Part shown: positions 36,773 through 44,422 of the stretch, one piece after another
Layout: each line of letters starts with the position of its first letter
Position numbering within the stretch: the stretch's first letter is position 1
From: Sphingomonas sp. PsM26
Lineage (GTDB): Bacteria > Pseudomonadota > Alphaproteobacteria > Sphingomonadales > Sphingomonadaceae
DNA: 64,000 nt
Assembly: GCA_030433805.1 (NCBI GenBank)
Contig: JARUXA010000008.1
Span: forward strand, 124,001 to 188,000
Direction: 5' to 3'
Notes under the pieces: model-generated
What the model saw: only the letters and a program-made list of their open reading frames with translations
Told to the model about the DNA's origin: nothing
Databases searched by the model: none
Program-made: the position numbers and the translations under genes

Positions 36773-37711
36773 TTACGCCGCCGCTGCTTTCGCCGCGGTC
36801 TTCGCCCGCAGCCCCAGCAGATGGCAGATCGCGAAGCTCAGTTCGGCACGGTTGAGCGTGTAGAAATGGAAGTTCCGCACGTCGCCCGCATACAGCTTGC
36901 GACACAGTTCCGCCGCCAGCGTCGCCGCGATCAGCCCGCGCGCGCCCGCATGATCCTCAAGCCCCTCGAACAGACGCCCCATCCACGCCGGCACTTCGGT
37001 GCCGCACATCGCCGACATCTTCACGATGCTCTGGAAATTGGTGACCGGCATGATCCCCGGCACCATCGGCGCATCGATCCCCGCCGCCGCCGCGCGATCG
37101 CGAAAACGGAAGAACGTCTCGGGTTCGAAGAAGAATTGCGTGATCCCGCGCGTCGCGCCCGCATCGAGCTTGCGCTTGAGATTGTCGAGATCGTCGCTGT
37201 GGCCCTTCGAATCGGGATGGCATTCGGGATAAGCCGCAACCGAAATCTCGAACGGATGGAGCCGCTTGAGCCCCGCCACCAGATCCGCCGCATTGGTATA
37301 GCCATCGGCATGCGGGACAAAGCCCCCCGCCCCCGGCGCATCCCCGCGAAGGGCCACGATATGCCGAACGCCCGCCGCCCAATACTGCTCGGCGATCTCG
37401 TCGATCTCGCCCCGCGACGCCTCGACGCAGGTCAGATGCGCCGCCGCCGGCATGCTCGTCTCGCGCTCGATCCGCGCGACGGTCGCATGCGTCCGGTCGC
37501 GCGTCGTACCGCCAGCGCCGTACGTCACCGAGACGAACTCGGGCGCGAAGGGTTCGAGTGTGCGCACAGTCTCCCATAGCGCCTCTTCCATCTTCTCGGT
37601 CTTGGGCGGGAAGAATTCGAACGACACCGCCGCATCGCCCGCGAGATCCGCGAACAGCGGCGCTTCGAGCGCGCGCCGCGCCTCCTCGAGCTGGTTTACC
37701 GAAATCGTCAT
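36773..37711 (-). CDS. metF: Methylenetetrahydrofolate reductase
   Basis: A 312-residue flavoenzyme that reduces 5,10-methylene-THF to 5-methyl-THF, the methyl donor for MetH. The active-site Glu32 is in SFEFFPPKT; other landmarks are SVTYGAGG, LTCVEASRGEI, ALRGDAPG and the FAD/folate segment ITQFFFEPETFFRF. The ATG at 37711 overlaps the stop of the ArsR-methyltransferase gene; a longer open frame to 37840 is a shadow of that gene. The coupling puts metF directly behind its likely regulator. Confidence 0.96.
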   Translation of the reverse strand: MTISVNQLEEARRALEAPLFADLAGDAAVSFEFFPPKTEKMEEALWETVRTLEPFAPEFVSVTYGAGGTTRDRTHATVARIERETSMPAAAHLTCVEASRGEIDEIAEQYWAAGVRHIVALRGDAPGAGGFVPHADGYTNAADLVAGLKRLHPFEISVAAYPECHPDSKGHSDDLDNLKRKLDAGATRGITQFFFEPETFFRFRDRAAAAGIDAPMVPGIMPVTNFQSIVKMSAMCGTEVPAWMGRLFEGLEDHAGARGLIAATLAAELCRKLYAGDVRNFHFYTLNRAELSFAICHLLGLRAKTAAKAAAA

Positions 37712-38676
37712 GCCGCCATCGCCTCTCGTATTCCGGAACGCTCTGCACCGCGCTTGCGCGCGAGCCACAATTTCACCGTCAGTTCGCCGCCCTGCAGCGT
37801 CTCGATCCGCGCCGGCACCAGCCCGGCAGCGGCGAACCACGTCGCCATCTGCTCATCGGCAAAGCCGAGCCGGGTGTGCCCGTCCTGCGTGCGCAATTCC
37901 TCGCGGTCGTGCGCCGCGAAATCCGCGATCAGCAGCCGCCCGCCGACGGTCAGCACGCGCGCGGCCTCCGCAATGGCGGCCCCCGGCTGCTGCGCGAAAT
38001 GCAACACGTGATGCACAATCGCGACGTCTGCCGCACCGTCGCCGAGCGGCAAGGCATACAGGTCCGCTTGACGCAATTCGGTATTAGTAAGGCCACGCTC
38101 GGACAATTTGGCGCGCGCGAGCCGCAGCATTTCGGACGATCGATCGATCCCGAGCGCCTGATCGGCGCGTCCGGCGAACAGTTCGAGCATCCGTCCGGTG
38201 CCCGTCCCGATGTCGATCAGCTGCCCGATCGCCGCGTCGCCCAGCACGGCGGAGATCGCCGCCTCGACTTCGCTCTCCGCGATATGCAGCGACCGGATTG
38301 CATCCCACTGCCCCGCGTTCGCCTCGAACCAGCTCGCCGCCGACGCTGCACGATCCGCGCGCACCGCTGCAAGCCGCGCCGCATCCGCGACCGCCCAGTG
38401 ATCGGGCGACAGCGCCGCCCATTGGTCGAGCGCCGCCAGAACCGGTCCGACCGTCGCGCCTTCCCCGAGCGCGACAAACACCCAACTGCCTTCTTTCCGC
38501 CGTTCCGCCAGCCCCGCGTCGCACAGGATCTTGACGTGCCGCGACACCCGCGGCTGACTCTGCCCGAGCACCTGCGCGAGTTCACCGACGGACAGCTCCA
38601 TCGATCGCAGCAACGCCACGATCCGCAGCCGGGTCGCGTCCGCGAGTGCGCGGAAGATGTCGAGGGCGATGGTCAT
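37708..38676 (-). CDS. ArsR-type repressor fused to a SAM-dependent methyltransferase (SahR-like)
   Basis: A 322-residue fusion. Residues 1-75 are an ArsR winged helix (FRALADATRLRIVALL, then LAQVLGQSQPRVSRHVKIL). From about 140 to 260 is a class I methyltransferase with motif I LIDIGTGTGR at 153-162 and DLYALPLGDGAADVAIVHHVL. It lacks the metal-binding cysteines of classic ArsR sensors. Heading the metF-metH operon, it probably senses SAM or SAH through the methyltransferase fold, as proposed for SahR-type regulators of methionine genes. A perfect 20-bp palindrome lies 10 bases before its ATG. An actual methyltransferase activity cannot be excluded. Confidence 0.88.
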   Translation of the reverse strand: MTIALDIFRALADATRLRIVALLRSMELSVGELAQVLGQSQPRVSRHVKILCDAGLAERRKEGSWVFVALGEGATVGPVLAALDQWAALSPDHWAVADAARLAAVRADRAASAASWFEANAGQWDAIRSLHIAESEVEAAISAVLGDAAIGQLIDIGTGTGRMLELFAGRADQALGIDRSSEMLRLARAKLSERGLTNTELRQADLYALPLGDGAADVAIVHHVLHFAQQPGAAIAEAARVLTVGGRLLIADFAAHDREELRTQDGHTRLGFADEQMATWFAAAGLVPARIETLQGGELTVKLWLARKRGAERSGIREAMAA

Positions 38677-38686
38677 CGTCGATGGG

Positions 38687-38706
38687 ATATAAAGATATCT
38701 TTATAT
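38687..38706. promoter_or_regulatory. Perfect 20-bp palindromic operator before the met operon
   Basis: ATATAAAGATATCTTTATAT is fully self-complementary and lies 11-30 bases upstream of the repressor start codon, in a DNA stretch otherwise much richer in GC. It would overlap the minus-strand core promoter. It agrees with what I remember of SahR-type sites (AT-rich palindromes centred on GATATC), though I cannot check this. It lies 142 bases from the start of the divergent lipoprotein gene, so it could also touch that promoter. Confidence 0.8.
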
Positions 38707-38848
38707 GAGGTCAACGACCGACACCGCTCTGTGCGACTTTCGCAACGTATCGCGTCATCCGATCCGGTCGTCTCGTGCACGGACCTTTGCGCGATTGCGC
38801 GGGTTAGACCCCTTCGATACCTTCCACGTCTGTTTCACGGGAGTTCTT

Positions 38849-39184
38849 ATGACCAAATCGATCCTCCTCCTGCCGATCCTCGCGATCGCCGCGACGGACA
38901 TGTCAGCCTGCAGCGAAAAGGCGCAAAACGACGCCAGCACCGCAGCAAACTCGATCGCCGGCGACGTCAACGAGACCGCGCGCAAGGCGCGGGACGACAC
39001 GGATGCAGCGCTTGGCGCGGCAGAATCCCGGATGGACAATTTCGGGGATACGGTAGACGCAAAGGCGGGCCGTTTGAACGAAGACGCCGACCGTGCGGCC
39101 CAGCGTATCGGCGACAAGGCAGATCGCGCGGCCGATCGTGCTGGCGAAGCGGCCCGTGACATCGGCAACGAGATCGACAATTGA
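38849..39184 (+). CDS. Small exported helical protein, probable lipoprotein
   Basis: A 111-residue protein. The N-terminus (ILLLPILAIAATDMSAC) looks like a lipoprotein signal with MSAC in place of a standard lipobox. The mature part is one long amphipathic helix, rich in Ala, Asp, Arg and Glu, with 11-residue-like repeats (RKARDDTDAALGAAESR, EDADRAAQRIGDKADRAADRAGE). Such proteins resemble apolipoprotein/LEA-like stress proteins. The ATG at 38849 has GGGAG 5 bases upstream; an earlier ATG at 38705 lies on the edge of the operator. The stop overlaps the next start (TTGA). Confidence 0.75.
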   Translation: MTKSILLLPILAIAATDMSACSEKAQNDASTAANSIAGDVNETARKARDDTDAALGAAESRMDNFGDTVDAKAGRLNEDADRAAQRIGDKADRAADRAGEAARDIGNEIDN

Positions 39185-39393
39185 TCCGCTGGGGCGTCCT
39201 GCTGGTGGCGGCGCTGCTTACGGCGTGCTCGAGCGGCACGCCCAGCGGTGGCAATACGGCAGCAAGTGAGGATCTTGCGTCCAATACCGCTGCCGTCTCG
39301 CTGGACGAGAATAGCGCCGACATGAACGCCGCCGAGATCGTCCCCGACGATGAGGGCGGCACCGAAGAAGAGCCTGGAGCCAAGCCGCAATGA
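39181..39393 (+). CDS. Small lipoprotein
   Basis: A 70-residue protein with TTG start overlapping the preceding stop by 4 bases. The signal peptide WGVLLVAALLTAC ends in a clear lipobox (LTAC, Cys16). The mature part is a short acidic, disordered tail rich in Ser, Asn, Asp and Glu (SADMNAAEIVPDDEGG). No known domain. It is coupled to the aldo/keto reductase gene downstream by an ATGA overlap. Confidence 0.65.
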   Translation: MIRWGVLLVAALLTACSSGTPSGGNTAASEDLASNTAAVSLDENSADMNAAEIVPDDEGGTEEEPGAKPQ

Positions 39394-40340
39394 CCGAACA
39401 CCGTCGCCTCGGCGCCACCGACCTCCGTATCGCGCCGCTCGTCCTGGGCGGCAACGTCTTCGGCTGGACCGCGGACCAGACCACCAGTTTCGCGGTGCTC
39501 GACGCCTTTGTCGCGGGCGGCGGCACGATGATCGACACCGCCGACGCCTATTCTGCCTGGGTACCGGGGCACAGCGGTGGGGAATCGGAAAGCGTGATCG
39601 GCGCGTGGCTCAAGCACAGTGGCAAGCGCGACCAGGTCCAGATTGCCAGCAAAGTCGGCATGTTACCCGGCGACGGTGGCGAAAAGCTGGCCCCTGCGCG
39701 GATCGCGGCGGCTTGCGATGCTTCGCTTCGGCGGCTTGGGGTGGAGACGATCGACCTGTATTTTGCGCATCAGGACGATGACTCGGTGCCGCAGGAGGAG
39801 GTGCTGGCGGCGTTCGGAAAGCTTGTGGATGCGGGCAAGATCAGGGCGTTAGGGGCGTCGAACTTCCATGCCAAGCGGCTGAAATCGGCGAACGACGTCG
39901 CGCGGGAAATGGATTTGCCGCGGTATCATGTGCTGCAGCCGGAGTATAATCTGGTCAGCCGCCACAAATTCGAGGGCGAATTGCAGTCGTTTTGTGTCGA
40001 GAACAACATCGGCGTGGTGCCATATTATGGCCTCGCGTCCGGTTTCCTGACCGGAAAATACCGGAATGCAGACGATTTCGGCAAGAGTGTCCGCGGCGGG
40101 CGGATGCAGGAAATCCTCGATGGCAATGGCCCCGCCGTGCTCGCCGCGATGGACTCGATCGCCGAGGAAACCGGTGCCAGCCTCGCGCAGATTGCGCTGG
40201 CGTGGCTCAAGGAGCAGCCGGCGGTTACCGCGCCCATCGCGAGCGCTACTTCGGTAGAGCAAGTCGAGGACCTGCTGGGCGCGATGAGCCTGTCGCTCAC
40301 CACCGAGCAACTGGATCGACTGACGGTCGCGGGCACCTGA
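39390..40340 (+). CDS. Aldo/keto reductase
   Basis: A 316-residue NADPH-dependent TIM-barrel reductase. The catalytic tetrad is visible: Asp and Tyr in MIDTADAYSAW (about 49 and 53), Lys in QIASKVGM (about 85) and His in DLYFAHQDD. The C-terminal IASATSVEQVEDLLGA segment binds the cofactor phosphate. It belongs to the AKR11/YajO-like group; the physiological aldehyde or ketone is unknown. The ATG overlaps the small lipoprotein stop. Confidence 0.92.
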   Translation: MTEHRRLGATDLRIAPLVLGGNVFGWTADQTTSFAVLDAFVAGGGTMIDTADAYSAWVPGHSGGESESVIGAWLKHSGKRDQVQIASKVGMLPGDGGEKLAPARIAAACDASLRRLGVETIDLYFAHQDDDSVPQEEVLAAFGKLVDAGKIRALGASNFHAKRLKSANDVAREMDLPRYHVLQPEYNLVSRHKFEGELQSFCVENNIGVVPYYGLASGFLTGKYRNADDFGKSVRGGRMQEILDGNGPAVLAAMDSIAEETGASLAQIALAWLKEQPAVTAPIASATSVEQVEDLLGAMSLSLTTEQLDRLTVAGT

Positions 40341-40346
40341 ACTTCC

Positions 40347-40370
40347 CTTCCCCGGCCTTGGCCGGGGAAG
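40347..40370. terminator. Strong GC hairpin between convergent genes
   Basis: An 11-bp perfect stem, CTTCCCCGGCC at 40347-40357 and GGCCGGGGAAG at 40360-40370, with a 2-base nominal loop (four unpaired in practice). It lies 7 bases after the aldo/keto reductase stop and 10 bases before the aceA stop. It resembles a half unit of the TTCCCCGGC REP family seen elsewhere in the window. Confidence 0.6.
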
Positions 40371-40380
40371 GAGGTTTACG

Positions 40381-41976
40381 TCACGCGGCGAACTGGTTCA
40401 TCGTATTGTGCGCGCCGCCGGCCTTGAGCGCGGCCTCGCCTGCGAAATACTCCTTATGGTCGTCGCCGATGTCGCTGCCCGACATATTCTGATGCTTGAC
40501 GCAGGCGATCCCCTCGCGGATCTCCTTGCGCTGGACGCCCTTCACATAGCCGAGCATCCCCGCCTCGCCGAAATACTCGCGCGCGAGATTGTCGGTCGAC
40601 AGCGCGGCGGTGTGATAGGTCGGGAGCGTGATGAGGTGATGGAAGATCCCCGCGCGCGCCGCTGCATCGCGCTGGAAGGTCCGGATCCGCTCGTCGGCCT
40701 CGTCCGCGAGCGCGGTGCCATCATAGTCGACCGACATCAGCTTCGCCCGGTCGTACGCCGACAGGTCGCGGCCTTCGGTAGCCCAGGCGTCATAGACCTG
40801 CTGGCGGAAGTTGAGCGTCCAGTTGAACGAAGGCGAGTTGTTGTAGACTAGCTTGGCGTTGGGGATGACCGCGCGGATACGATCGACCATCCCCGCGATC
40901 TGTTCGATGTGCGGCTTTTCGGTCTCGATCCACAACAGGTCCGCACCGTGCTGGAGCGAGGTGATGCAATCGAGCACGCAGCGATCCTCGCCCGATCCGG
41001 CGCGGAACTGGAACAGGTTCGAGGGCAGCCGCTTGGGCCGCAACAGCTTGCCATCGCGGTTGAGGATGACGTCGCCGTTGCGCGCAGTTGAGGGGTCGAT
41101 CTCCTCGCAGTCGAGGAAACCGTTATACTGGTCGCCGAGGTCGCCCGGCTCCTTCGACACCGCGATCTGCTTGGTCAGCCCCGCCCCCAGCGAATCGGTG
41201 CGCGTGACGATGATGCCGTCGTCGACGCCCAGCTCGAGGAAGGCGTAACGGCACGCGCGGACCTTCGCGAGGAAGTCCTCGTGCGGGACCGTGACCTTGC
41301 CGTCCTGATGGCCGCACTGCTTCTCATCACTGACCTGATTCTCGATCTGAAGCGCGCACGCCCCTGCCTCGATCATCTTCTTGGCGAGCAGATAGGTCGC
41401 CTCGGCATTGCCGAAGCCGGCGTCGATATCGGCAATGATCGGAACGACATGCGTCTGGTGATTCTCGACCGCGTTGAGGAGGCGCTGCTCCTCGATCGCG
41501 TTGCCCGAAGCGCGCGCCGCATCGATCTCGCGGAACATCATGCCGAGTTCGCGAGCGTCGGCCTGGCGCAAGAACGTGTAGAGTTCCTCGATCAGCGCGG
41601 GGACGCTGATCTTCTCGTGCATCGACTGGTCTGGCAACGGGCCAAACTCGCTGCGGAGCGCCGCGATCATCCAGCCCGACAGGTACAAATAGCGCCGCTC
41701 GGTCGAGCCGAAGTGCTTCTTGATGCTGATCATCTTCTGCTGCCCGATGAACCCGTGCCAGCAGCCGAGCGACTGCGTATAGTTCGCGGGATCGGCGTCA
41801 TACGCCGCCATGTCCTTGCGCATGATCGCCGCCGTATAGCGCGCGATGTCCAGTCCGGTCTGGAAACGGTTCTGAAGCCGCATCCGCGCGACCGATTCGG
41901 CCGAGATGCCGTCCCAGGTGCCATTGTGGCTGCGGATCAGCGTATTGGTTTGAGCGATGCTGAACTGGTACGTCAT
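40381..41976 (-). CDS. aceA: Isocitrate lyase
   Basis: A 531-residue glyoxylate-shunt enzyme that splits isocitrate into glyoxylate and succinate. The active-site loop reads DEKQCGHQDGK, i.e. the catalytic Cys and His are kept and the second Lys of the E. coli KKCGH is Gln, as in the longer Pseudomonas-type enzymes of the same length. Other blocks are PIIADIDAGFGN and LVYNNSPSFNWT. The start at 41976 has GAGG 6 bases upstream; four extra residues would be added by 41988. The upstream gene on the same strand encodes a RamB/ScfR-like regulator. An ATP- and Mg-binding requirement is family knowledge (Mg only). Confidence 0.96.
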   Translation of the reverse strand: MTYQFSIAQTNTLIRSHNGTWDGISAESVARMRLQNRFQTGLDIARYTAAIMRKDMAAYDADPANYTQSLGCWHGFIGQQKMISIKKHFGSTERRYLYLSGWMIAALRSEFGPLPDQSMHEKISVPALIEELYTFLRQADARELGMMFREIDAARASGNAIEEQRLLNAVENHQTHVVPIIADIDAGFGNAEATYLLAKKMIEAGACALQIENQVSDEKQCGHQDGKVTVPHEDFLAKVRACRYAFLELGVDDGIIVTRTDSLGAGLTKQIAVSKEPGDLGDQYNGFLDCEEIDPSTARNGDVILNRDGKLLRPKRLPSNLFQFRAGSGEDRCVLDCITSLQHGADLLWIETEKPHIEQIAGMVDRIRAVIPNAKLVYNNSPSFNWTLNFRQQVYDAWATEGRDLSAYDRAKLMSVDYDGTALADEADERIRTFQRDAAARAGIFHHLITLPTYHTAALSTDNLAREYFGEAGMLGYVKGVQRKEIREGIACVKHQNMSGSDIGDDHKEYFAGEAALKAGGAHNTMNQFAA

Positions 41977-42083
41977 CGAGGACCTCACTGTGTAGCGATT
42001 TCCACGGAATAGCGTTCTTTACACGATCTCGGACGCCAAACCCGCGACGCACAGCGTCACGGCGTCAAATCTTCCATCGAACG

Positions 42084-42099
42084 TTTGTAACATTGTAAC
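42084..42099. promoter_or_regulatory. Tandem TTTGTAAC/ATTGTAAC motif upstream of aceA
   Basis: Two 8-mers in direct repeat, TTTGTAAC (42084-42091) and ATTGTAAC (42092-42099), 108 bases upstream of the aceA start. The same core recurs in the promoter of the adjacent regulator (TTTACAAA at 43676-43683, reverse complement TTTGTAAA; GTTACAAG at 43708-43715). It resembles the RamB consensus half TTTGCAAA known from actinobacterial aceA promoters. Confidence 0.5.
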
Positions 42100-42262
42100 G
42101 ATTTTGACAGGCGAACTTGCCCGCTCGCGAAGGAAGGGGCGCGCAGAATGGCATCTTGTTGCCCCTTCACTCTGCCGGAGCCGATGTCCGGCCTTGCCCA
42201 CCTTGCGCTATGGACGCCTCGCCAGATTAGGCAGCGCTCCCTTGGCTCAAGCTGCACACGGC

Positions 42263-43651
42263 CTAATCGCCACCGAACGAGAAGCCGCTGATCCCGCGCT
42301 CCCGTTCATTGACGATCAACGCGCGACCCGACGGCGGCAACGACCGTTGCGGGCATTGCCCGCGCCCGCACGCGCGGCATCCCAGCCCGATCGGTGTCGC
42401 CTCCCCCGTCAGATCGACGCCGCGCGCCGCCGCGAGCGCGCCTGCATGGGCGGCGGCAACGCCGACCCCAACGACGAACTCCGCGGGTACCGTCCCATAC
42501 CGCCGCCCTTGCGGGGTGACGGTGCGCGCGATCGTGAACCAGCGCGAACCGTCCTCCAGCGCCACCAGTTGCACCGCGAGCGTTCCCGGACGCTCGAACG
42601 CCGCGTGGAGCCGCCATAGCGGGCAGCGTGCCTCCGCCTCGGCGAGCGGCGACGCGCTCGCGCCCGAGAAACGCTTCGACGCCTGCCCCGCCCGGTCGAT
42701 CCGCACCAGAAAGAACGGCAGACCGCGTGCGCCGACGCGTTGCAGCGCGGTCATGCGATGCGCGACCTGTTCGAACCCCGCACCGAAGCGCCGTTGCAAC
42801 AGTTCGATGTCATAGCCCGTCGCCTCGCATGCGCGGAGAAACCGGGCGTAGGGCATCATCAGCGCGGCGGCATAATAATTGGCGAGGTGGCGGCGGTAGA
42901 GCCGCTCGGCGGCGCGATCGGCAAAACCTGCGCCCTTGGCCAGTGCCTCGATCTCGTCGCGCGCCTCGATCTGCGCGAGCTGGACCGCCACGGCAAACGT
43001 CCGGCTGGCAGGATCGAGCACCTCCGACAATTGCACCTGCCGGGCATGCAGATCGGTCCGACGCAGCAGCTCGGGCATCACGTCGACCGGCAGGACACGG
43101 ATCGTCAGCTGGTGCTTGACCCGCAACCGTTCCGAGATCGCACCGTACAGATCCCCCGCGCCCATCCGCAATTCGTCCGCGAGCGCTTCGGCCGCTGCGT
43201 CGAGGTCCGGGAAATGGCCCCGCCAGCGCTCGATCTCGCGGCGGACCTCGCTGATCGGATCGACCGCGGCGGGATCGTCGGGCGTCCCGCCCGCGCGGAT
43301 CCGGTCGAAGGCGCGCGCAAAGGCTTCCGCGCCGCCGGGTGCGCCGGCGAGCCACTCCTCGATCTCGTTGCGATCAATCTCGAGGTCGGCGAACATCGGG
43401 TCGGCGAGCCTGCGCCTGAGCGCCGCCTCGCCGCCGCCGGGTTCGCCTGCCGCCAGTGCGCGCGGATCGAAGTCGAAGGTCTCGGCCAGCTTGACCAGCA
43501 GCGACGCCGACAGCGGACGCTGGTTCTTCTCCACGAGGTTGAGATAGCTGGGCGAAATCGTCAGGACTTCGGCCATCGCGGCCTGGGTCAGTCCCGCCCC
43601 GCGCCGCAAGCGACGCACTGCGTGGCCGGCGAACAGCTTGCGATCGGCCAC
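42263..43651 (-). CDS. RamB/ScfR-like XRE-family regulator of acetate metabolism
   Basis: A 462-residue regulator. Residues 5-60 form a Cro/C1 helix-turn-helix (AHAVRRLRRGAGLTQAAMAEVL, SPSYLNLVEKNQRPLS). The middle carries an IrrE-like (ImmA peptidase) segment around RRTDLHARQVQLSEVLD. The C-terminal DUF2083-type domain ends with a cysteine pattern IGLGCRACGRGQCPQRSLPP. Members regulate aceA, aceB or propionate genes by sensing acyl-CoA. GTG at 43651 is chosen (GGAG 7 bases upstream, N-terminus VADRKLFAGH); TTG at 43672 would add 7 residues. It lies 286 bases upstream of aceA, same strand. Confidence 0.9.
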   Translation of the reverse strand: MADRKLFAGHAVRRLRRGAGLTQAAMAEVLTISPSYLNLVEKNQRPLSASLLVKLAETFDFDPRALAAGEPGGGEAALRRRLADPMFADLEIDRNEIEEWLAGAPGGAEAFARAFDRIRAGGTPDDPAAVDPISEVRREIERWRGHFPDLDAAAEALADELRMGAGDLYGAISERLRVKHQLTIRVLPVDVMPELLRRTDLHARQVQLSEVLDPASRTFAVAVQLAQIEARDEIEALAKGAGFADRAAERLYRRHLANYYAAALMMPYARFLRACEATGYDIELLQRRFGAGFEQVAHRMTALQRVGARGLPFFLVRIDRAGQASKRFSGASASPLAEAEARCPLWRLHAAFERPGTLAVQLVALEDGSRWFTIARTVTPQGRRYGTVPAEFVVGVGVAAAHAGALAAARGVDLTGEATPIGLGCRACGRGQCPQRSLPPSGRALIVNERERGISGFSFGGD

Positions 43652-43675
43652 TTCCTGACTCCATTCCGTCAATAC

Positions 43676-43715
43676 TTTACAAATGTACGTACGCTTGACG
43701 ACGGAACGTTACAAG
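43676..43715. promoter_or_regulatory. TTTGTAAA/CTTGTAAC motifs before the RamB-like gene
   Basis: TTTACAAA at 43676-43683 and GTTACAAG at 43708-43715 read TTTGTAAA and CTTGTAAC on the gene strand. They match the tandem motif before aceA and suggest that the regulator controls itself as well as aceA. Confidence 0.45.
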
Positions 43716-43784
43716 CCGACCGCACTGCGATACGATGCCCCGTTACGCGCGTGAGATTCGCCGCCTAGGGACGGGTCAAGAAAG

Positions 43785-43830
43785 TTTCCTGGGGAGGAAA
43801 GGATGCCCGCCACACGCAAGTGTGGCGGGC
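43785..43830 (+). ncRNA. Two adjacent hairpins, possible structured RNA
   Basis: TTTCCT-GGGG-AGGAAA (43785-43800) is followed after four bases by an 11-bp stem GCCCGCCACAC-GCAA-GTGTGGCGGGC (43805-43830) closed by a GNRA tetraloop, then ATTTCCCGTT. It lies between a regulator start and aconitase, with no gene to terminate on the plus strand. A small RNA 3' end or a REP-like remnant are both possible; no Rfam family was recognised. Confidence 0.3.
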
Positions 43831-43893
43831 ATTTCCCGTTCTGAGGCAATGGGTTGTGCCTTACCGGGGACGCTGCTCCCTAGCCCCAAAAAG

Positions 43894-44000
43894 CGCTTCC
43901 CCGGCGCAGGCCGGGGCCCAGTAGCAAAGGCCGCTGTAACCGAGCGCTGCCGCCGCCATCCAACGCCCGCTACTGGGCCCCGGCCTTCGCCGGGGAAGCG
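43894..44000. repeat. Paired inverted REP-like repeat, copy 2
   Basis: Arms at 43894-43926 (CGCTTCCCCGGCGCAGG ... CCCAGTAGC) and 43969-44000 (GCTACTGGGCCCC ... CGGGGAAGCG). This is the same unit as copy 1 with one difference (GCGCAGG for GCGAAGG). The spacer of about 42 bases is different from copy 1. Confidence 0.88.
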
Positions 44001-44199
44001 TTCACAGCTGGAATGGTCAACTCAATCGGGATGCAGAGGGGGACAGTTTTCCACGCCTCCTTCTTTACTGCGTAGAACCGGCGTCGTTCCGAAGCTTTCC
44101 GTCGCCGGATACTGCGTCGCACCTATGCCCTTGCTCGTGCGCGTTCCGGCATGAGGGCACCTCCTTAAAGATGCACAGACTCGCTCCTCCCTAACGACC

Positions 44200-44304
44200 C
44201 TTCCCCGGCGAAGGCCGGGGCCCAGTAGTGGGCCGTCGATCATTGGGCGCAGCGTTCGCTTCCTCGGCCTTCACTCCTGGGCCCCGGCTTTCACCGGGGA
44301 AGCG
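44200..44304. repeat. Paired inverted REP-like repeat, copy 3
   Basis: Arms at 44200-44228 (CTTCCCCGGCGAAGG ... CCCAGTAG) and 44277-44304 (CTGGGCCCCGGC ... CCGGGGAAGCG). The second arm carries two substitutions (GGCTTTCACC). Two copies in 420 bases make this a small cluster downstream of acnA. Confidence 0.85.
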
Positions 44305-44354
44305 CCAGCGTGGATACCAGCGTGGACAACGGCCAACTCTGCCGCGCATAGAAA

Positions 44355-44378
44355 AAGGGGCAGGTTTCCCCGCCCCTT
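44355..44378 (-). terminator. Second acnA terminator with U-tract
   Basis: Read on the minus strand, AAGGGGC (complement of 44372-44378) pairs with GCCCCTT (complement of 44355-44361) and runs into TTTTTC. It lies 45 bases past the acnA stop and looks like a classic factor-independent terminator. Confidence 0.7.
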
Positions 44379-44396
44379 CTTGCACCTCACAAAACC

Positions 44397-44414
44397 GGCG
44401 GGCCGAAGCCCGCC
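44397..44414 (-). terminator. First acnA terminator
   Basis: On the minus strand GGCGGGC-TTCG-GCCCGCC (44414 to 44397) forms a 7-bp stem with a stable UUCG tetraloop, followed by GGTTTT, 9 bases after the acnA stop. With the hairpin at 44355-44378 it makes a tandem terminator. Confidence 0.8.
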
Positions 44415-44422
44415 CGCCCTAC

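Larger units (their letters stand above)
43652..44422. other. Long intergenic region with repeats and 3'-end structures
   Basis: About 770 bases without a gene between the regulator start and the acnA stop. It holds the regulator promoter motifs, two successive hairpins (43785-43830), two paired REP-like repeats (43894-44000, 44200-44304) and the acnA terminators (44355-44414). No open frame with a ribosome site or coding character was found in it. Confidence 0.8.

Noticed and set aside
38677..38848. SAM or SAH riboswitch before the methionine operon
   Set aside because: The minus-strand leader is only about 10-30 bases from the palindrome to the start codon, too short for any known SAM/SAH aptamer.
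12498..44304. REP-like repeats considered as CRISPR repeats
   Set aside because: The copies are head-to-head pairs at distant sites with 42-48 base spacers, not direct repeats in an array, and no cas genes are near.
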